NCBI GenBank assembly: GCA_028823415.1
Contig: JAPKBL010000024.1
Location: 1-57,338, forward strand
Source: Mariniblastus sp.
GTDB lineage: Bacteria > Planctomycetota > Planctomycetia > Pirellulales > Pirellulaceae
Direction: 5' to 3'
Length of the DNA stretch: 57,338 nt
Of the stretch, positions 45,001 through 54,210 are shown piece by piece. A model generated the notes under the pieces. The model was not told where the DNA came from, did not search any database, and worked only from the letters and a program-made list of their open reading frames with translations. A program made the position numbers and the translations under genes. Positions within the stretch are counted from its first letter, which is position 1. Each line of letters begins with the position of its first letter.

Positions 45001-45458
45001 GCGGCGGGGGTTTGGCCAGAGTCAATGGCCAACCTAGATTACTGGAAGGTCTTTCGATGCCCAGAGAAGAAGACGAATTCAAATTATCTTATTACAACTC
45101 GATGACGACTTGGATCAACATCGACCGCTTGTTAGCCATTTTTGGACTTAAGCGATCCGAATTGGGAGATGCGGCCAAAGTTGACGCAGCCATCCGGCAA
45201 TTGAGTAGCCGAATGCCGACCTACATCACGATCAAAGATGTAAAAAAGAGATGGGGGCACGGGCAGGAAGATGTGTTCCCTGTCTCTCAATTTGAAAAAC
45301 TTTGGAGCGACATGTCGGGCCTACCGGAAGTCACCACCAACTATTTTGTGGTGCCACTTGCCCGTGGTCAGCAATTAAAACAGCAGGCCCAGCTCGATGC
45401 TTGGTTACGGGATGGAACGGCGGACTACGTCAATGAAATTTGCCAATGGACCATCTAA
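42069..45458 (+). CDS. Fusion of fucokinase-type GHMP sugar kinase and UDP-sugar pyrophosphorylase
   Basis: 1129 residues. Residues about 1-195 are helical and unassigned. The kinase part (about 200-600) follows the fucokinase branch of GHMP kinases: VRMDFSHSGWSDIFFLGMDFPAG (204 on), PKGSRLAVSTNLLGSLISL (336 on, motif 2), GSGGGWQDSGGVWPGVKLI (389 on) and LGGMAGGGMGFIFD (550 on, motif 3). The C-terminal part (about 753-1129) resembles eukaryotic UDPGP-type pyrophosphorylases: VVTLAAGVGSRWTEGAGVVKG, HPVGHWYEVPNLIRNGTL, LLHNVDTLGANVDPGLLG and EVISRRLEDRGGGLARVNGQ. Inferred role: phosphorylate a free sugar at C1 and convert it to a nucleotide sugar. Some motif residues differ from canonical (FSHSGWSD for LAGGWSD). 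It is preceded by a GalU-like gene. Confidence 0.7.
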   Translation: MVADANQTHPPTGDREKTDWRCNRLVTIIETSDNQLRNQSLDELCKDSDIEELLRDITALDQLWRDTDNLYTQVRALFFLSAIHRYHLPRQFDRSQSTPGKIPFDSYRQLLGRRFIESIDSLLRAQVKNGPSDGISSALAQAYHELGFQRLADQVKKSVRTVRGNQWMFRTGHPDDHPLRFRSDLLARDEASPAFPILSETTAVRMDFSHSGWSDIFFLGMDFPAGAKVINASINLGVVGRDEQPQPPIECYLRVIDRPVLRLVSIDLKSTAEIQTISEVFDFAADYLGLLKAAVIASGIVPAGMDGCGESIKPLLERLVGPGLGIEIVSKVNDIPKGSRLAVSTNLLGSLISLCMRATGQISSLVGELTEPDRRIIAARAILGEWIGGSGGGWQDSGGVWPGVKLIEGAEAVESDPEWKISRGRLLPRHSIFGFDEITKETRQKLQDSLVLVHGGMAQNVGPILEMVTEKYLLRSAKEWEARIEAIEILEEIKTALLGGDIRALGKATHRNFFGPLQKIIPWCTNLFTNTLIEKCESKFGDQFWGFWMLGGMAGGGMGFIFDPSIKIEAQKWLRETMQTTKRDFETRLPFAMAPVVYEFAINDQGTLGTLAPAAHAQMPYEYYALLIPEWLKLAPRDLSALSRFEMETLGAEYRSDSDAPKFRILVESLLPGKDGDSETSESLADLLNRHGFDREQHEQIRTDLKSGRYGLAQNRLPINTSIEDVEPTDVIDSGNAINQTHLSLGCDALRDGRVAVVTLAAGVGSRWTEGAGVVKGLYPFHQFAGKHRSFLEVHLAKSKKTGHQHNRHFPHVITTGYLTDHPIQHHLANHSNYHYPGDVLISPGQYVGLRTIPMMRDLQFQWEELPQQMLDEQQEKMRASQRSSLIAWARQTGEGLDYRDNAPMQCLHPVGHWYEVPNLIRNGTLKKLLDDHPQLETLLLHNVDTLGANVDPGLLGLHLASNKCLSFEVISRRLEDRGGGLARVNGQPRLLEGLSMPREEDEFKLSYYNSMTTWINIDRLLAIFGLKRSELGDAAKVDAAIRQLSSRMPTYITIKDVKKRWGHGQEDVFPVSQFEKLWSDMSGLPEVTTNYFVVPLARGQQLKQQAQLDAWLRDGTADYVNEICQWTI

Positions 45459-45535
45459 GCGCTGAAAATCATCCGGACAAGCGAAACTCGCGAACCTTTA
45501 ACAGTAATGCAATCGTCATCTTTACCAGCTGGTAA

Positions 45536-46006
45536 TTAGATCGTAGACCGCCCTTTCGAGCGATCCATTATAAGGCAACAAATTCCAAAAACGACCCCGA
45601 GATACCCCAACAGAACCACGTTCATCAACGCCCCCTGGATGATGGTAGCTGTAAAACTAAAGAAGAAGGATAAAGCATTTCCTTGCATTGAGAAGCCCAT
45701 TCCGCCAGCCGATGGGTAAAAAATTTGCACTAGATATTGGGCACTGCTAACAGACGCAATTCCCAAACATATATCCAGAGCCCCTCCAACTGGAAAGAGG
45801 ACGGAAATTCCAATTCGGGTTGAATAACCAATAGTCGCAGACCTACGAAAAATCCGGTCCTGCATTAGACGCTGAACAAAGGGTGTCCATTCAAATAGGG
45901 TGTAGCCCATTACGAAGCAAAAGACTCCAGTAACCATTCCAATAATCCCACCAACTGAGCCGTCCGTCACCATGAAGCCAAAAAAGAAACTCGGCCCGGC
46001 GCACAC
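45536..46006 (-). CDS. Small multi-helix membrane protein, N-terminus probably longer
   Basis: 156 residues from the first usual start, a GTG at 46006. Four hydrophobic segments are seen (IIGMVTGVFCFVMGYTLF, GISVLFPVGGALDICLGIA, ALSFFFSFTATIIQGALMN, VVLLGYLGVVFGICCLI). The reading frame stays open upstream to a stop at 46163-46165, and its translation (ENPYQVSGEYAPAPRREEFD, then a hydrophobic WIFARWLIICYVCAG running into the annotated part) looks like the usual start of planctomycete membrane proteins. No ATG, GTG or TTG exists in that extension. Function is not known. It lies downstream of rsmA in the same direction. Confidence 0.55.
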   Translation of the reverse strand: MCAGPSFFFGFMVTDGSVGGIIGMVTGVFCFVMGYTLFEWTPFVQRLMQDRIFRRSATIGYSTRIGISVLFPVGGALDICLGIASVSSAQYLVQIFYPSAGGMGFSMQGNALSFFFSFTATIIQGALMNVVLLGYLGVVFGICCLIMDRSKGRSTI

Positions 46007-46325
46007 ATAACAGATGATTAACCAGCGAGCAAAGATCCACCCAACCGCGCGTCGCTGGTAAGGTTTATCGAATTCTTCTCGACGAGGTGCAGGCGCGTAT
46101 TCACCCGAGACCTGGTACGGATTTTCGCTGTCTTGACCGTGACCTTCGATTATTCGCTCGATTCAAAAATTGAATATGTAATGAACTATCGCAAAAGAGA
46201 GCAGCCCATTGTAATTTCAAACTAAGAATAATCGATTCAATTTAAAAAAATCAAGCGATCAAATCGCCCCTCTTCCAAATTGAAAAACGGTAAATCCGTT
46301 GCAATCAGAATCTTAACCAAGACGG

Positions 46326-47270
46326 CTAACTTTGATTGGCAAGCTTTGGATTTTGATCCCCAGTCACCTCGATCAATTTCTTTCGGAAACCGTTGCAGAG
46401 CAACTGCATCTGCTCAATATTAAGCTGCTCGGCTCTGGCGTCAGCTCCATGCTCTAATTTAGAAAGGACGTCATCCACATCCGACTTTTCTAATTGCTCT
46501 TTAAAGGCGCTCACGGCAACCGAACGCATGAACTTCCGTCGATGAAAAAACATAGCCCTGACAAATGCGTAAAAGAAATCAAGGTCTTCAAACTGCTCAC
46601 GTCGCTCCGGAAAATGTTGAATATGAATAATGGCAGAATCAACCTTAGGTCGTGGCCAAAATACCTTGGGGGACATAATTCGCACAATTTCCACATCGCA
46701 AATACTTTGAACCCAGATACTCAGTGCTCCATAATCCTTGGACCCCGGCCCCGCCACCAATCGGTCAGCAAGTTCCTTCTGGATTGTGACCGTCATCGTT
46801 TCGGGAACGATCTCAGAACGCAGCAGGTTAGAAATAATTGGAGTTGCCACATTGTAAGGAAGATTAGCCGCCAGCTTGAAGACGCGACCGTCTTCCGCCT
46901 CCATATGGTGTTTGATCGCAGCGATTACCTCAGGGGCAAATTGGTTCTTATTTTTCAATGCATCCTGCTTGAGCATTTGAATATTGTCGAATGACTCTAA
47001 TTCCTCCGAGGCCATTTGATAAAGGTACTCGTCGATTTCGACGGTAATCACCTGTGCGGCCTGCTCGGCAAACAAACCAGTTAGCGACCCCATTCCCGTA
47101 CCGATTTCAAGAACGACATCGTTTGAATTAAGTTTCGCGCTTTTCGCAAGAAGATGCAAAAGGTTTAGGTCGATCAAGAAGTTTTGACCATGACGTTTAT
47201 TTGGATTCAAACCTACTTCTTCGAAGCGTCGAGATAAATACGAAACGGTCTGTCGATTCACTTTAGCCAT
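46326..47270 (-). CDS. rsmA: 16S rRNA adenine dimethyltransferase RsmA (KsgA)
   Basis: 314 residues. It dimethylates two adjacent adenines near the 3' end of 16S rRNA during small-subunit assembly, using S-adenosylmethionine. HGQNFLIDLNLLHLLAKSA is the family opening, VLEIGTGMGSLTGLFAE the methyl-donor site, LAANLPYNVATPIISNLL the catalytic NLPY motif, and WPRPKVDSAIIHI the conserved C-terminal-side motif. It begins six bases after the ribE stop and is probably cotranscribed. The protein is slightly longer than the family mean. Confidence 0.95.
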   Translation of the reverse strand: MAKVNRQTVSYLSRRFEEVGLNPNKRHGQNFLIDLNLLHLLAKSAKLNSNDVVLEIGTGMGSLTGLFAEQAAQVITVEIDEYLYQMASEELESFDNIQMLKQDALKNKNQFAPEVIAAIKHHMEAEDGRVFKLAANLPYNVATPIISNLLRSEIVPETMTVTIQKELADRLVAGPGSKDYGALSIWVQSICDVEIVRIMSPKVFWPRPKVDSAIIHIQHFPERREQFEDLDFFYAFVRAMFFHRRKFMRSVAVSAFKEQLEKSDVDDVLSKLEHGADARAEQLNIEQMQLLCNGFRKKLIEVTGDQNPKLANQS

Positions 47271-47275
47271 AATGT

Positions 47276-47866
47276 TTACTTACGTTCCAATTGCTGCTGG
47301 ACATACTTCGCCAATAAGTCGGTTTCGATGTTAACGGTGTCACCGGTGGCGCGTCTACCTAAAGTCGTTACATCGAGCGTATGAGGAATCAAGGCAACGC
47401 TAAATCGATCTAATTCGACATCAACCAAAGTTAAACTGATTCCGTCGACTGTAACGGAGCCTTTCGACGCCATCTGACGGGTCAATTCATCGGGGACGCG
47501 AAACCAGAATTTCGCCCATTCTCCATCTTGGGTTCGCTCATCAACAACCCCTAAGCCATCCACATGACCAGAAACGTAATGCCCACCCATGCGCTGACCA
47601 ACCTGCAACGATCGTTCCAAATTAACCTCAGATCCGGTTGTTAGTTCACCGAGGTTGGTACGTTTCAACGTTTCTTCGCCAGCCTGCAACGTTAAAGCCG
47701 ATCCGTCGATCGCGACGACCGTCAAACAACATCCGTTAACAGCGAGACTGTCTCCCAGTGCGGCGCCGACCGAAACCAGCTGCCCATCGACTTGGATGTC
47801 GGCCGCGTTCCCCTGAAGCGATATCGCTTCAACGGTCCCTTTTTCCTCGACTAAACCAGTAAACAA
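47276..47866 (-). CDS. ribE: Riboflavin synthase, alpha subunit
   Basis: 196 residues. It converts two lumazine molecules into riboflavin plus a pyrimidinedione. The start MFTGLVEEKGTVEAI is diagnostic, as are the two similar halves (about 1-95 and 98-190): GDSLAVNGCCLTV in the first and GSVTVDGISLTLVDV in the second, and GHYVSGHVDGLG at the junction. Ends with LTRQMASKGS and NIETDLLAKYVQQQL. It is upstream of rsmA. No FMN riboswitch-like sequence was recognised in the 224 bases ahead of it. Confidence 0.96.
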   Translation of the reverse strand: MFTGLVEEKGTVEAISLQGNAADIQVDGQLVSVGAALGDSLAVNGCCLTVVAIDGSALTLQAGEETLKRTNLGELTTGSEVNLERSLQVGQRMGGHYVSGHVDGLGVVDERTQDGEWAKFWFRVPDELTRQMASKGSVTVDGISLTLVDVELDRFSVALIPHTLDVTTLGRRATGDTVNIETDLLAKYVQQQLERK

Positions 47867-48090
47867 TCTGTTCCCCTCATTTTCCGCGAACCACGTCGAA
47901 CCAGCCTCTTGTCAATCAGTTCGAGACTTGCAACTCGAAAGTAGAATTCAATAGCGTTGTTTTTTCAATGACAAATCAAAAGGATCGGGCGTCGCAGTGC
48001 TTTCCTTACCAACAACGTGTGAGTCACGCTATAATGCAATTCTGATTTACCGATGCTCCGTTACATTCACCCTGAACCCAAGTAAAAACA

Positions 48091-49500
48091 ATGCTGAAAG
48101 CACTGAATTTAATCCTGAAGAGTCTCGCATTTATTCTTCTTGCGCTTCCTGGGACTTCGATGGTGATCGCAGAAAATGCAGCGAAACCAAATTTTATCAT
48201 CATTTTTGCTGACGATCAGGGCTACAACGATCTGGGATGCTTCGGATCTGAGAAAATAAAGACACCCAATATTGACCAACTTGCATCCGAAGGACGGAAA
48301 TTTACCAGCTTTTACGTTCCCTGTTCGGTTTGCTCTCCGTCCCGCGCTGCGTTATTGACCGGGTGTTACCCCAAGCGTGTGGGCATGGAAAAGCATGTTC
48401 TCTTTCCAAAGAGCGACTATGGTCTCAACCCCGCCGAACATACGATCGCCAACCATTTAAAAGGTCTCGGTTACGCGACCGCGTGCATCGGCAAATGGCA
48501 TCTAGGACACCTCCCAGAACTCCTCCCACGCCAGCAAGGATTCGACTCCTACTTCGGAATCCCTTACTCAAACGACATGAATCACCCCGACAACAAGAAT
48601 AAGCCCAAAATCTCAAGTGATGAACGGTGGACCAATCAAAAATCTGCCGTCACGCATTGGAATACACCATTATTCGGTAACGAGGAAATCATCGAACTCC
48701 CGGTCGACCAACGCACCATCACCAGACGCTATACAGACAAGGCAGTCGAATTTATCACCGCAAATAAGGATAATCCATTTTTCCTTTACCTCCCCCACTC
48801 GATGCCCCATATCCCACTTTACGTTCCCGAAGATGTTTATGACCCCGATCCTCAAAACGCTTACACCTGCGTCATCGAACACATTGATGCCGAAGTCGGC
48901 CGGCTTGTTCAAACCGTTCGGGACCTTGGCCTGACTGACAATACTTACATCATTTACACCAGCGATAACGGCCCTTGGTTGCAGTTTGGAAGTCACGGGG
49001 GCAGTGCGTTACCACTACGGAGTGGAAAAGGAACCACATTTGAAGGTGGCCAACGAGTTCCCTGTGTGATGTGGGCGCCCGGTCGCATTCCCGCCGGTAC
49101 ATCAACCAATGCATTTACTTCCACTCTGGATTTGCTGCCAACAATTGCTGCGCTTACAAAAAGCCAATTACCGACCAACAAAATTGATGGAAAAGATATT
49201 ACCTCTACGTTGACATCCGATCGGTCTCCACGAAAGGATCTGCTTTTTTATTCGGCGAGGGGTCAGCTTCAGGGTATTCGCGAAGGCGACTGGAAATTCC
49301 TCGAAATCACACAAACCAATCGAAAAAATAAATCCTCGAAAACTACCTCCTACCTCTTTAATCTGGCCGATGACATCGGTGAACAAAACAATCTGTTAGA
49401 CCAGTACCCAGAGCGGGTTGCTCGAATGAAGATTCAAATGCAGCGTCTTGACAGCGAGATATCCGAAAACGCTAGGTCTGTTTGGCGAAAACCAAAGTGA
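48091..49500 (+). CDS. Exported sulfatase
   Basis: 469 residues with a signal peptide (LILKSLAFILLALPGTSMVIA). KPNFIIIFADDQGYNDLGC starts the fold. The formylglycine motif is VCSPSRAALLTGCYPKR with Cys81. GKWHLGH, HSMPHIPLYVP and IIYTSDNGPWLQFGSHGGSALPLRSGKGTTFEGG complete the pattern seen in arylsulfatase/steryl-sulfatase-like enzymes. The C-terminus has the usual LFNLADDIGEQNNLL block. Third formylglycine sulfatase in the window, supporting a sulfated-polysaccharide lifestyle. No ribosome binding site stands out before the ATG. Confidence 0.93.
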   Translation: MLKALNLILKSLAFILLALPGTSMVIAENAAKPNFIIIFADDQGYNDLGCFGSEKIKTPNIDQLASEGRKFTSFYVPCSVCSPSRAALLTGCYPKRVGMEKHVLFPKSDYGLNPAEHTIANHLKGLGYATACIGKWHLGHLPELLPRQQGFDSYFGIPYSNDMNHPDNKNKPKISSDERWTNQKSAVTHWNTPLFGNEEIIELPVDQRTITRRYTDKAVEFITANKDNPFFLYLPHSMPHIPLYVPEDVYDPDPQNAYTCVIEHIDAEVGRLVQTVRDLGLTDNTYIIYTSDNGPWLQFGSHGGSALPLRSGKGTTFEGGQRVPCVMWAPGRIPAGTSTNAFTSTLDLLPTIAALTKSQLPTNKIDGKDITSTLTSDRSPRKDLLFYSARGQLQGIREGDWKFLEITQTNRKNKSSKTTSYLFNLADDIGEQNNLLDQYPERVARMKIQMQRLDSEISENARSVWRKPK

Positions 49501-49679
49501 CCTCCAGCGAACGCATTCCTCCTGCATCAAAAAAGACAACACTAATCGCCAACAACGGGCACAAAAACCAACGTTGCAGGGCAGGGCGGTGTCTTCATAA
49601 ACTCACGAAAGAAACCCCTTTCGGAATTTCGATGAATGGGGACAATATCAATCAATCATCTTAAAAAAAACCAAAGTAA

Positions 49680-50972
<1,293 letters not shown>

Positions 50973-51039
50973 CTAGCGTAAGAGATCGACTTGGTTGATA
51001 GAAAACCGGGCGATTGAATACGACTTCGAAATTCATTAA

Positions 51040-51072
51040 ATATCCGCCGGTATCCCCGGCGGATATTTTTTT
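51040..51072 (+). terminator. Rho-independent terminator of enolase
   Basis: ATATCCGCCGG and CCGGCGGATAT form an 11-base-pair stem with a TATCC loop, then a T tract. It lies 68 bases after the enolase stop. Confidence 0.93.
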
Positions 51073-51224
51073 ACCATGAACAAAAACACCGCATTTCGCA
51101 GCTCGTTTAAGGGCCTCCCCGTCACGGCGATTTGTTTTTTTACAATTTCTCTTTTATAGTGTTCACAGAGCACCCGGGCATAGAATCCGTCTAAATCCCG
51201 ATTCCTCAAGGCATTCTCGTTAAC

Positions 51225-51767
51225 ATGACATCATGGTTCACCGAAAATTCGACCGTCCCCATGATTGCGGGTGCGATTTTAACTTTGGTTTTTATCGCCT
51301 TTGCAGTCCATTCACGTGAAAAGGTGATGCTCAAAATCGCGTTAGTAATTTTGGCAATCACCGCGGCTATTGTCACATGTGAGCGAATGGTAGTTACACA
51401 ACGGGAGGAAGTCACCGATCGAATAATTGCGCTCGCAGACTCAGTTCAACGCAACGACTTTGAAGCCATCCTGGACTTTTTTAGCGACGATTACGCTGAG
51501 ACTCGGAATCGAGCCAAAGCTGAAATGCCGCGATACGATTTCCAAACCTGCCGCGTATCCGGTATTTTCAATTACAATTTGGTTAAATCCGAACCGCCGA
51601 CTGCTGAGATTCAATTCAATGTTTCGGTCACCGTTCGGGTCGACAGCGGAGCTGAACCCCTTTGGGGGCAACGACGCGTAAAACTAACATTTCAAAAAGA
51701 CACAGAAGGGGTTTGGGAAATAATCGATTATTCTCACAGCGACCCACGTTCTGGGCTCAAACTCTAG
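51225..51767 (+). CDS. Membrane-anchored NTF2-like small protein
   Basis: 180 residues. Two hydrophobic helices near the N-terminus (VPMIAGAILTLVFIAFAV and KIALVILAITAAIVTC) anchor a C-terminal domain of about 115 residues. That domain resembles the NTF2/SnoaL fold: REEVTDRIIALADSVQRNDFEAILDFFSDDY, then alternating strands ending VWEIIDYSHSD. No enzyme motif is evident, and a ligand-binding or scaffold role is only a possibility. It stands alone, converging with hisA. Confidence 0.6.
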   Translation: MTSWFTENSTVPMIAGAILTLVFIAFAVHSREKVMLKIALVILAITAAIVTCERMVVTQREEVTDRIIALADSVQRNDFEAILDFFSDDYAETRNRAKAEMPRYDFQTCRVSGIFNYNLVKSEPPTAEIQFNVSVTVRVDSGAEPLWGQRRVKLTFQKDTEGVWEIIDYSHSDPRSGLKL

Positions 51768-51790
51768 CCTTCGCCCGTCTCACAATTTCT

Positions 51791-51809
51791 CTGATGCGAT
51801 TCGCATCAG
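51791..51809. repeat. 19-base near-perfect palindrome between convergent genes
   Basis: CTGATGCGA, one T, then TCGCATCAG. It lies 24 bases after the NTF2-like stop and 31 bases from the hisA stop. Without a T run it is a weak terminator, but its position between two converging genes suggests a bidirectional transcript end. Confidence 0.55.
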
Positions 51810-51839
51810 CTGCGGCAAGCGATACTCTTTTGCCATGAA

Positions 51840-52625
51840 TCACCGAGCATGGTTCCAGTCGACTAACTCGCGGTAGGTTACTCCATCCCCTCCAAAAATA
51901 TCCATGGCAGAACCGACCGTAACATCCACTTTCCCTTGGCCGACGGTCGACACTCGTCGAATGTCTTCCATCGATGCCACTCCTCCGGCATAGGTCATCG
52001 GAATTTTCCCCCAGGCACCTAACAAACCTATTAATTCAACGTCTACACCCTGGCAAAGCCCTTCTACATCCGCAGCGTGGATTAGAAACTCGTCGCAAAA
52101 ACCTGCCAGATGCTCGAGCGTCTCGTGGCTCACCGACAGATCTGTCAAAGTCTGCCACCGATCCTTGGCGACCATCCAGCCTTGCTCTGTTGACTTGCAA
52201 CTGAGGTCAATGACCAACCGCGAAGCACCTACTTCCCGTTCGAGTTCGATTAACTTTTGCTCTAAAAAATTCCCCGCTTCGTCGAATAAACAGCTCGTTA
52301 CGATTACGTGACTTGCCCCTCGATCAAGCCATTGAGCGGCGTTTTCTTGACTGATCCCGCCTCCCAGTTGCAGTCCCCCGGGAAACGCCGCGAGTGCTCC
52401 AATCGCAGATTCCTCGTTGCCAGGGCCCAACTGGATTACATGGCCGCCCCGCAAGTCATCTGACTTATATTTCTCTGCATACCAGGCTGCCGTTCGTTCG
52501 GATACAAAATTTACCACCAAATCATCGTCGCCAGCCACGCTATTGGATGGGTCACTTAGCGTGCTTCCCACGATTTGTTTAACGTGGCCTTCGTGCAGAT
52601 CGATACAGGGACGAAAAATTGTCAT
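51840..52625 (-). CDS. hisA: HisA-type ProFAR isomerase of the eukaryotic kind
   Basis: 261 residues. It catalyses the fourth step of histidine synthesis, isomerising ProFAR to PRFAR in a TIM barrel. FRPCIDLHEGHVKQIVGS carries the first catalytic Asp. The body reads GGHVIQLGPGNEES, PGGLQLGGGISQENAAQWLDRGASHVIVTS, RLVIDLSCKS, FLIHAADVEGLCQGVDVELI, TYAGGVAS and VDVTVGSAMDIFGG. These blocks are the plant/fungal HIS6 pattern, not the bacterial HisA pattern with its DLDGA and VDG motifs. No other his genes are nearby. The start at 52625 gives MTIFRPCIDLH, the expected beginning. Confidence 0.88.
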   Translation of the reverse strand: MTIFRPCIDLHEGHVKQIVGSTLSDPSNSVAGDDDLVVNFVSERTAAWYAEKYKSDDLRGGHVIQLGPGNEESAIGALAAFPGGLQLGGGISQENAAQWLDRGASHVIVTSCLFDEAGNFLEQKLIELEREVGASRLVIDLSCKSTEQGWMVAKDRWQTLTDLSVSHETLEHLAGFCDEFLIHAADVEGLCQGVDVELIGLLGAWGKIPMTYAGGVASMEDIRRVSTVGQGKVDVTVGSAMDIFGGDGVTYRELVDWNHAR

Positions 52626-52870
52626 ACCGACAGTCTAACCATTAACGTAATTATTCAAAGCGACGCCAGAGATAGTGGTAGACAGCATCATTGACCTAAT
52701 TCGACTTCGAACTGAATAATCCGAACCAATTCTTCCCATTCCGTTTCTGACCGATTAATCACATTCAGAAAATAGCTCGACAAATCCGAACGTCGCTTCC
52801 ATTTCCTTTTACCTCGAATCCAATGTTTGTTACAATTTCGCCTTTAAACCAGCGCTCCTAGGAGAGAATC

Positions 52871-53893
52871 GTGAAAAGCCCCATCCATTTCATCGCGTTA
52901 TTAATTGCGGTTCTTTTTTTAACAAACAACTCATCCGCTCAGGACAGCGAACTCGCTATGATTCCCGAAAACACGACCATTCTGTTCCTAGGTGATTCGA
53001 TTACACAGGCAGGTGTTCGCCCCAATGGTTATGTCACCCTCTTTAAAAATCATTTAACAGAGAACTACGCCGACAAAAACATCAAGGTCATTGGCGCCGG
53101 CATCAGCGGAAATCGAGTGCCCAATCTCCAAAAACGCTTGACCAAAGACGTGCTCTCAAAAAAGCCTGATCTGGTTTTCATTTACATCGGTATTAATGAC
53201 GTTTGGCACTCGCAAAGCGGCAGAGGGACGTCACCTGTCGATTTTGAAGCAGGCCTTAAAGAAATCATTGGTAAGATTCAGTCACAGGGCGGAAAAGTAA
53301 TCCTTTGCACACCAAGCATGATTGGTGAAAAAACTGACGGAACCAATCCTTTGGACTCTATGCTTGAAGATTTCTCAGCCATAAGCCGTCGGGTTGCAAA
53401 GGAAACTGGCTCCCAATTACTTGATCTTCGCAAAAATTTCGTCGAATATCTCAAAACAAATAACACAAAAAACGTCGCCAAGAACATTTTGACATCCGAT
53501 GGCGTACACCTAAACCCAGCAGGTAACCAATTTGTCACTGAACAAATGCTCGACGGCCTGAAGACGCATGTTGCCCACCCGCACGCGTCCTCGGTTGTAC
53601 GCCATATCGTTCTGTTTCAATTCAAGAACTCCGTCCCGCCCGCCGAAGTCGATTCGATTTCCAAGGCTTTCAATCAACTTCCTGAGAAAATTGACGTAAT
53701 CACATCACTAGAATCAGGAACTAACGTTAGTCCCGAAAACCTAGCCCAAGGTTACACCCACGCATTTATCGTAAGTTTCGCCAATGAGAAAGATCGTGAC
53801 GCTTACTTACCCCACCCGGCTCATAAGGCGTTCGTCAAAATGATTGATGGAAAACTTGAACAGGTTCTTGTGTTTGATATCAAAACTCCCTAA
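52871..53893 (+). CDS. Exported SGNH hydrolase fused to a Dabb domain
   Basis: 340 residues from a GTG with AGGAGAG just upstream. A signal peptide (FIALLIAVLFLTNNSSAQ) precedes an SGNH hydrolase: ILFLGDSITQAG with Ser43, GAGISGNRV, YIGINDVWHS, and TSDGVHLNPAG with the Asp-His pair near 213-216. From about residue 243 comes a stress-responsive alpha/beta barrel (Dabb) domain: VVRHIVLFQFKNSVPP, then FIVSFANEKDRDAYLPHPAHKAFV. Dabb domains usually occur as small dimeric proteins. The fusion suggests dimerisation or ligand capture for the esterase. Substrate unknown; polysaccharide esters are likely given the setting. Confidence 0.82.
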   Translation: MKSPIHFIALLIAVLFLTNNSSAQDSELAMIPENTTILFLGDSITQAGVRPNGYVTLFKNHLTENYADKNIKVIGAGISGNRVPNLQKRLTKDVLSKKPDLVFIYIGINDVWHSQSGRGTSPVDFEAGLKEIIGKIQSQGGKVILCTPSMIGEKTDGTNPLDSMLEDFSAISRRVAKETGSQLLDLRKNFVEYLKTNNTKNVAKNILTSDGVHLNPAGNQFVTEQMLDGLKTHVAHPHASSVVRHIVLFQFKNSVPPAEVDSISKAFNQLPEKIDVITSLESGTNVSPENLAQGYTHAFIVSFANEKDRDAYLPHPAHKAFVKMIDGKLEQVLVFDIKTP

Positions 53894-54084
53894 ATATCCC
53901 GACCGCATCCGCGAACGCAATCAGATCCCAACCACTGCTTGCACTTTCGATTTACAGACGGAAATCGATTCGATTACGCGCTTAGGGCAATTTGAGTCGG
54001 CATTCCGCCCTCATTCTTATTCCCAACCTCACTGTTTGACCTGTTTTTTTGGAATCAACGCTTGTTAACAGAGCGATTGGTGAA

Positions 54085-54100
54085 AGTTTCTAAAGAAACT
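54085..54100. repeat. Short hairpin, first of three
   Basis: AGTTTC, TAAA, GAAACT: six perfect pairs with a four-base loop. No T tract follows. Its closeness to two other hairpins is the reason to list it. Confidence 0.45.
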
Positions 54101-54127
54101 ACCTACAAACGAACGAAACATAAAAAC

Positions 54128-54177
54128 AGGAACTAGCGTTTCATTGCTAACAAGCCAGCAATGCAACAAAGGTTCCT
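54128..54177. ncRNA. Candidate two-tier hairpin RNA
   Basis: The outer stem AGGAACT/GGTTCCT (54128-54134 with 54171-54177, one G-U) encloses an inner stem GTT-CATTGCT/AGCAATG-AAC (54138-54148 with 54157-54167, one mismatch) with loop AACAAGCC and small symmetric internal loops. The nested pairing is better than chance looks by eye. It may be a structured RNA, or a recombination-type cruciform; no known family is recognised. Confidence 0.35.
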
Positions 54178-54194
54178 TGGGGGGGAATCAATAA

Positions 54195-54210
54195 CCGAAC
54201 ATCTGTTCGG
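54195..54210. repeat. Short hairpin, third of three
   Basis: CCGAAC, ATCT, GTTCGG: six perfect pairs and a four-base loop, 18 bases after the two-tier hairpin. Confidence 0.45.
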
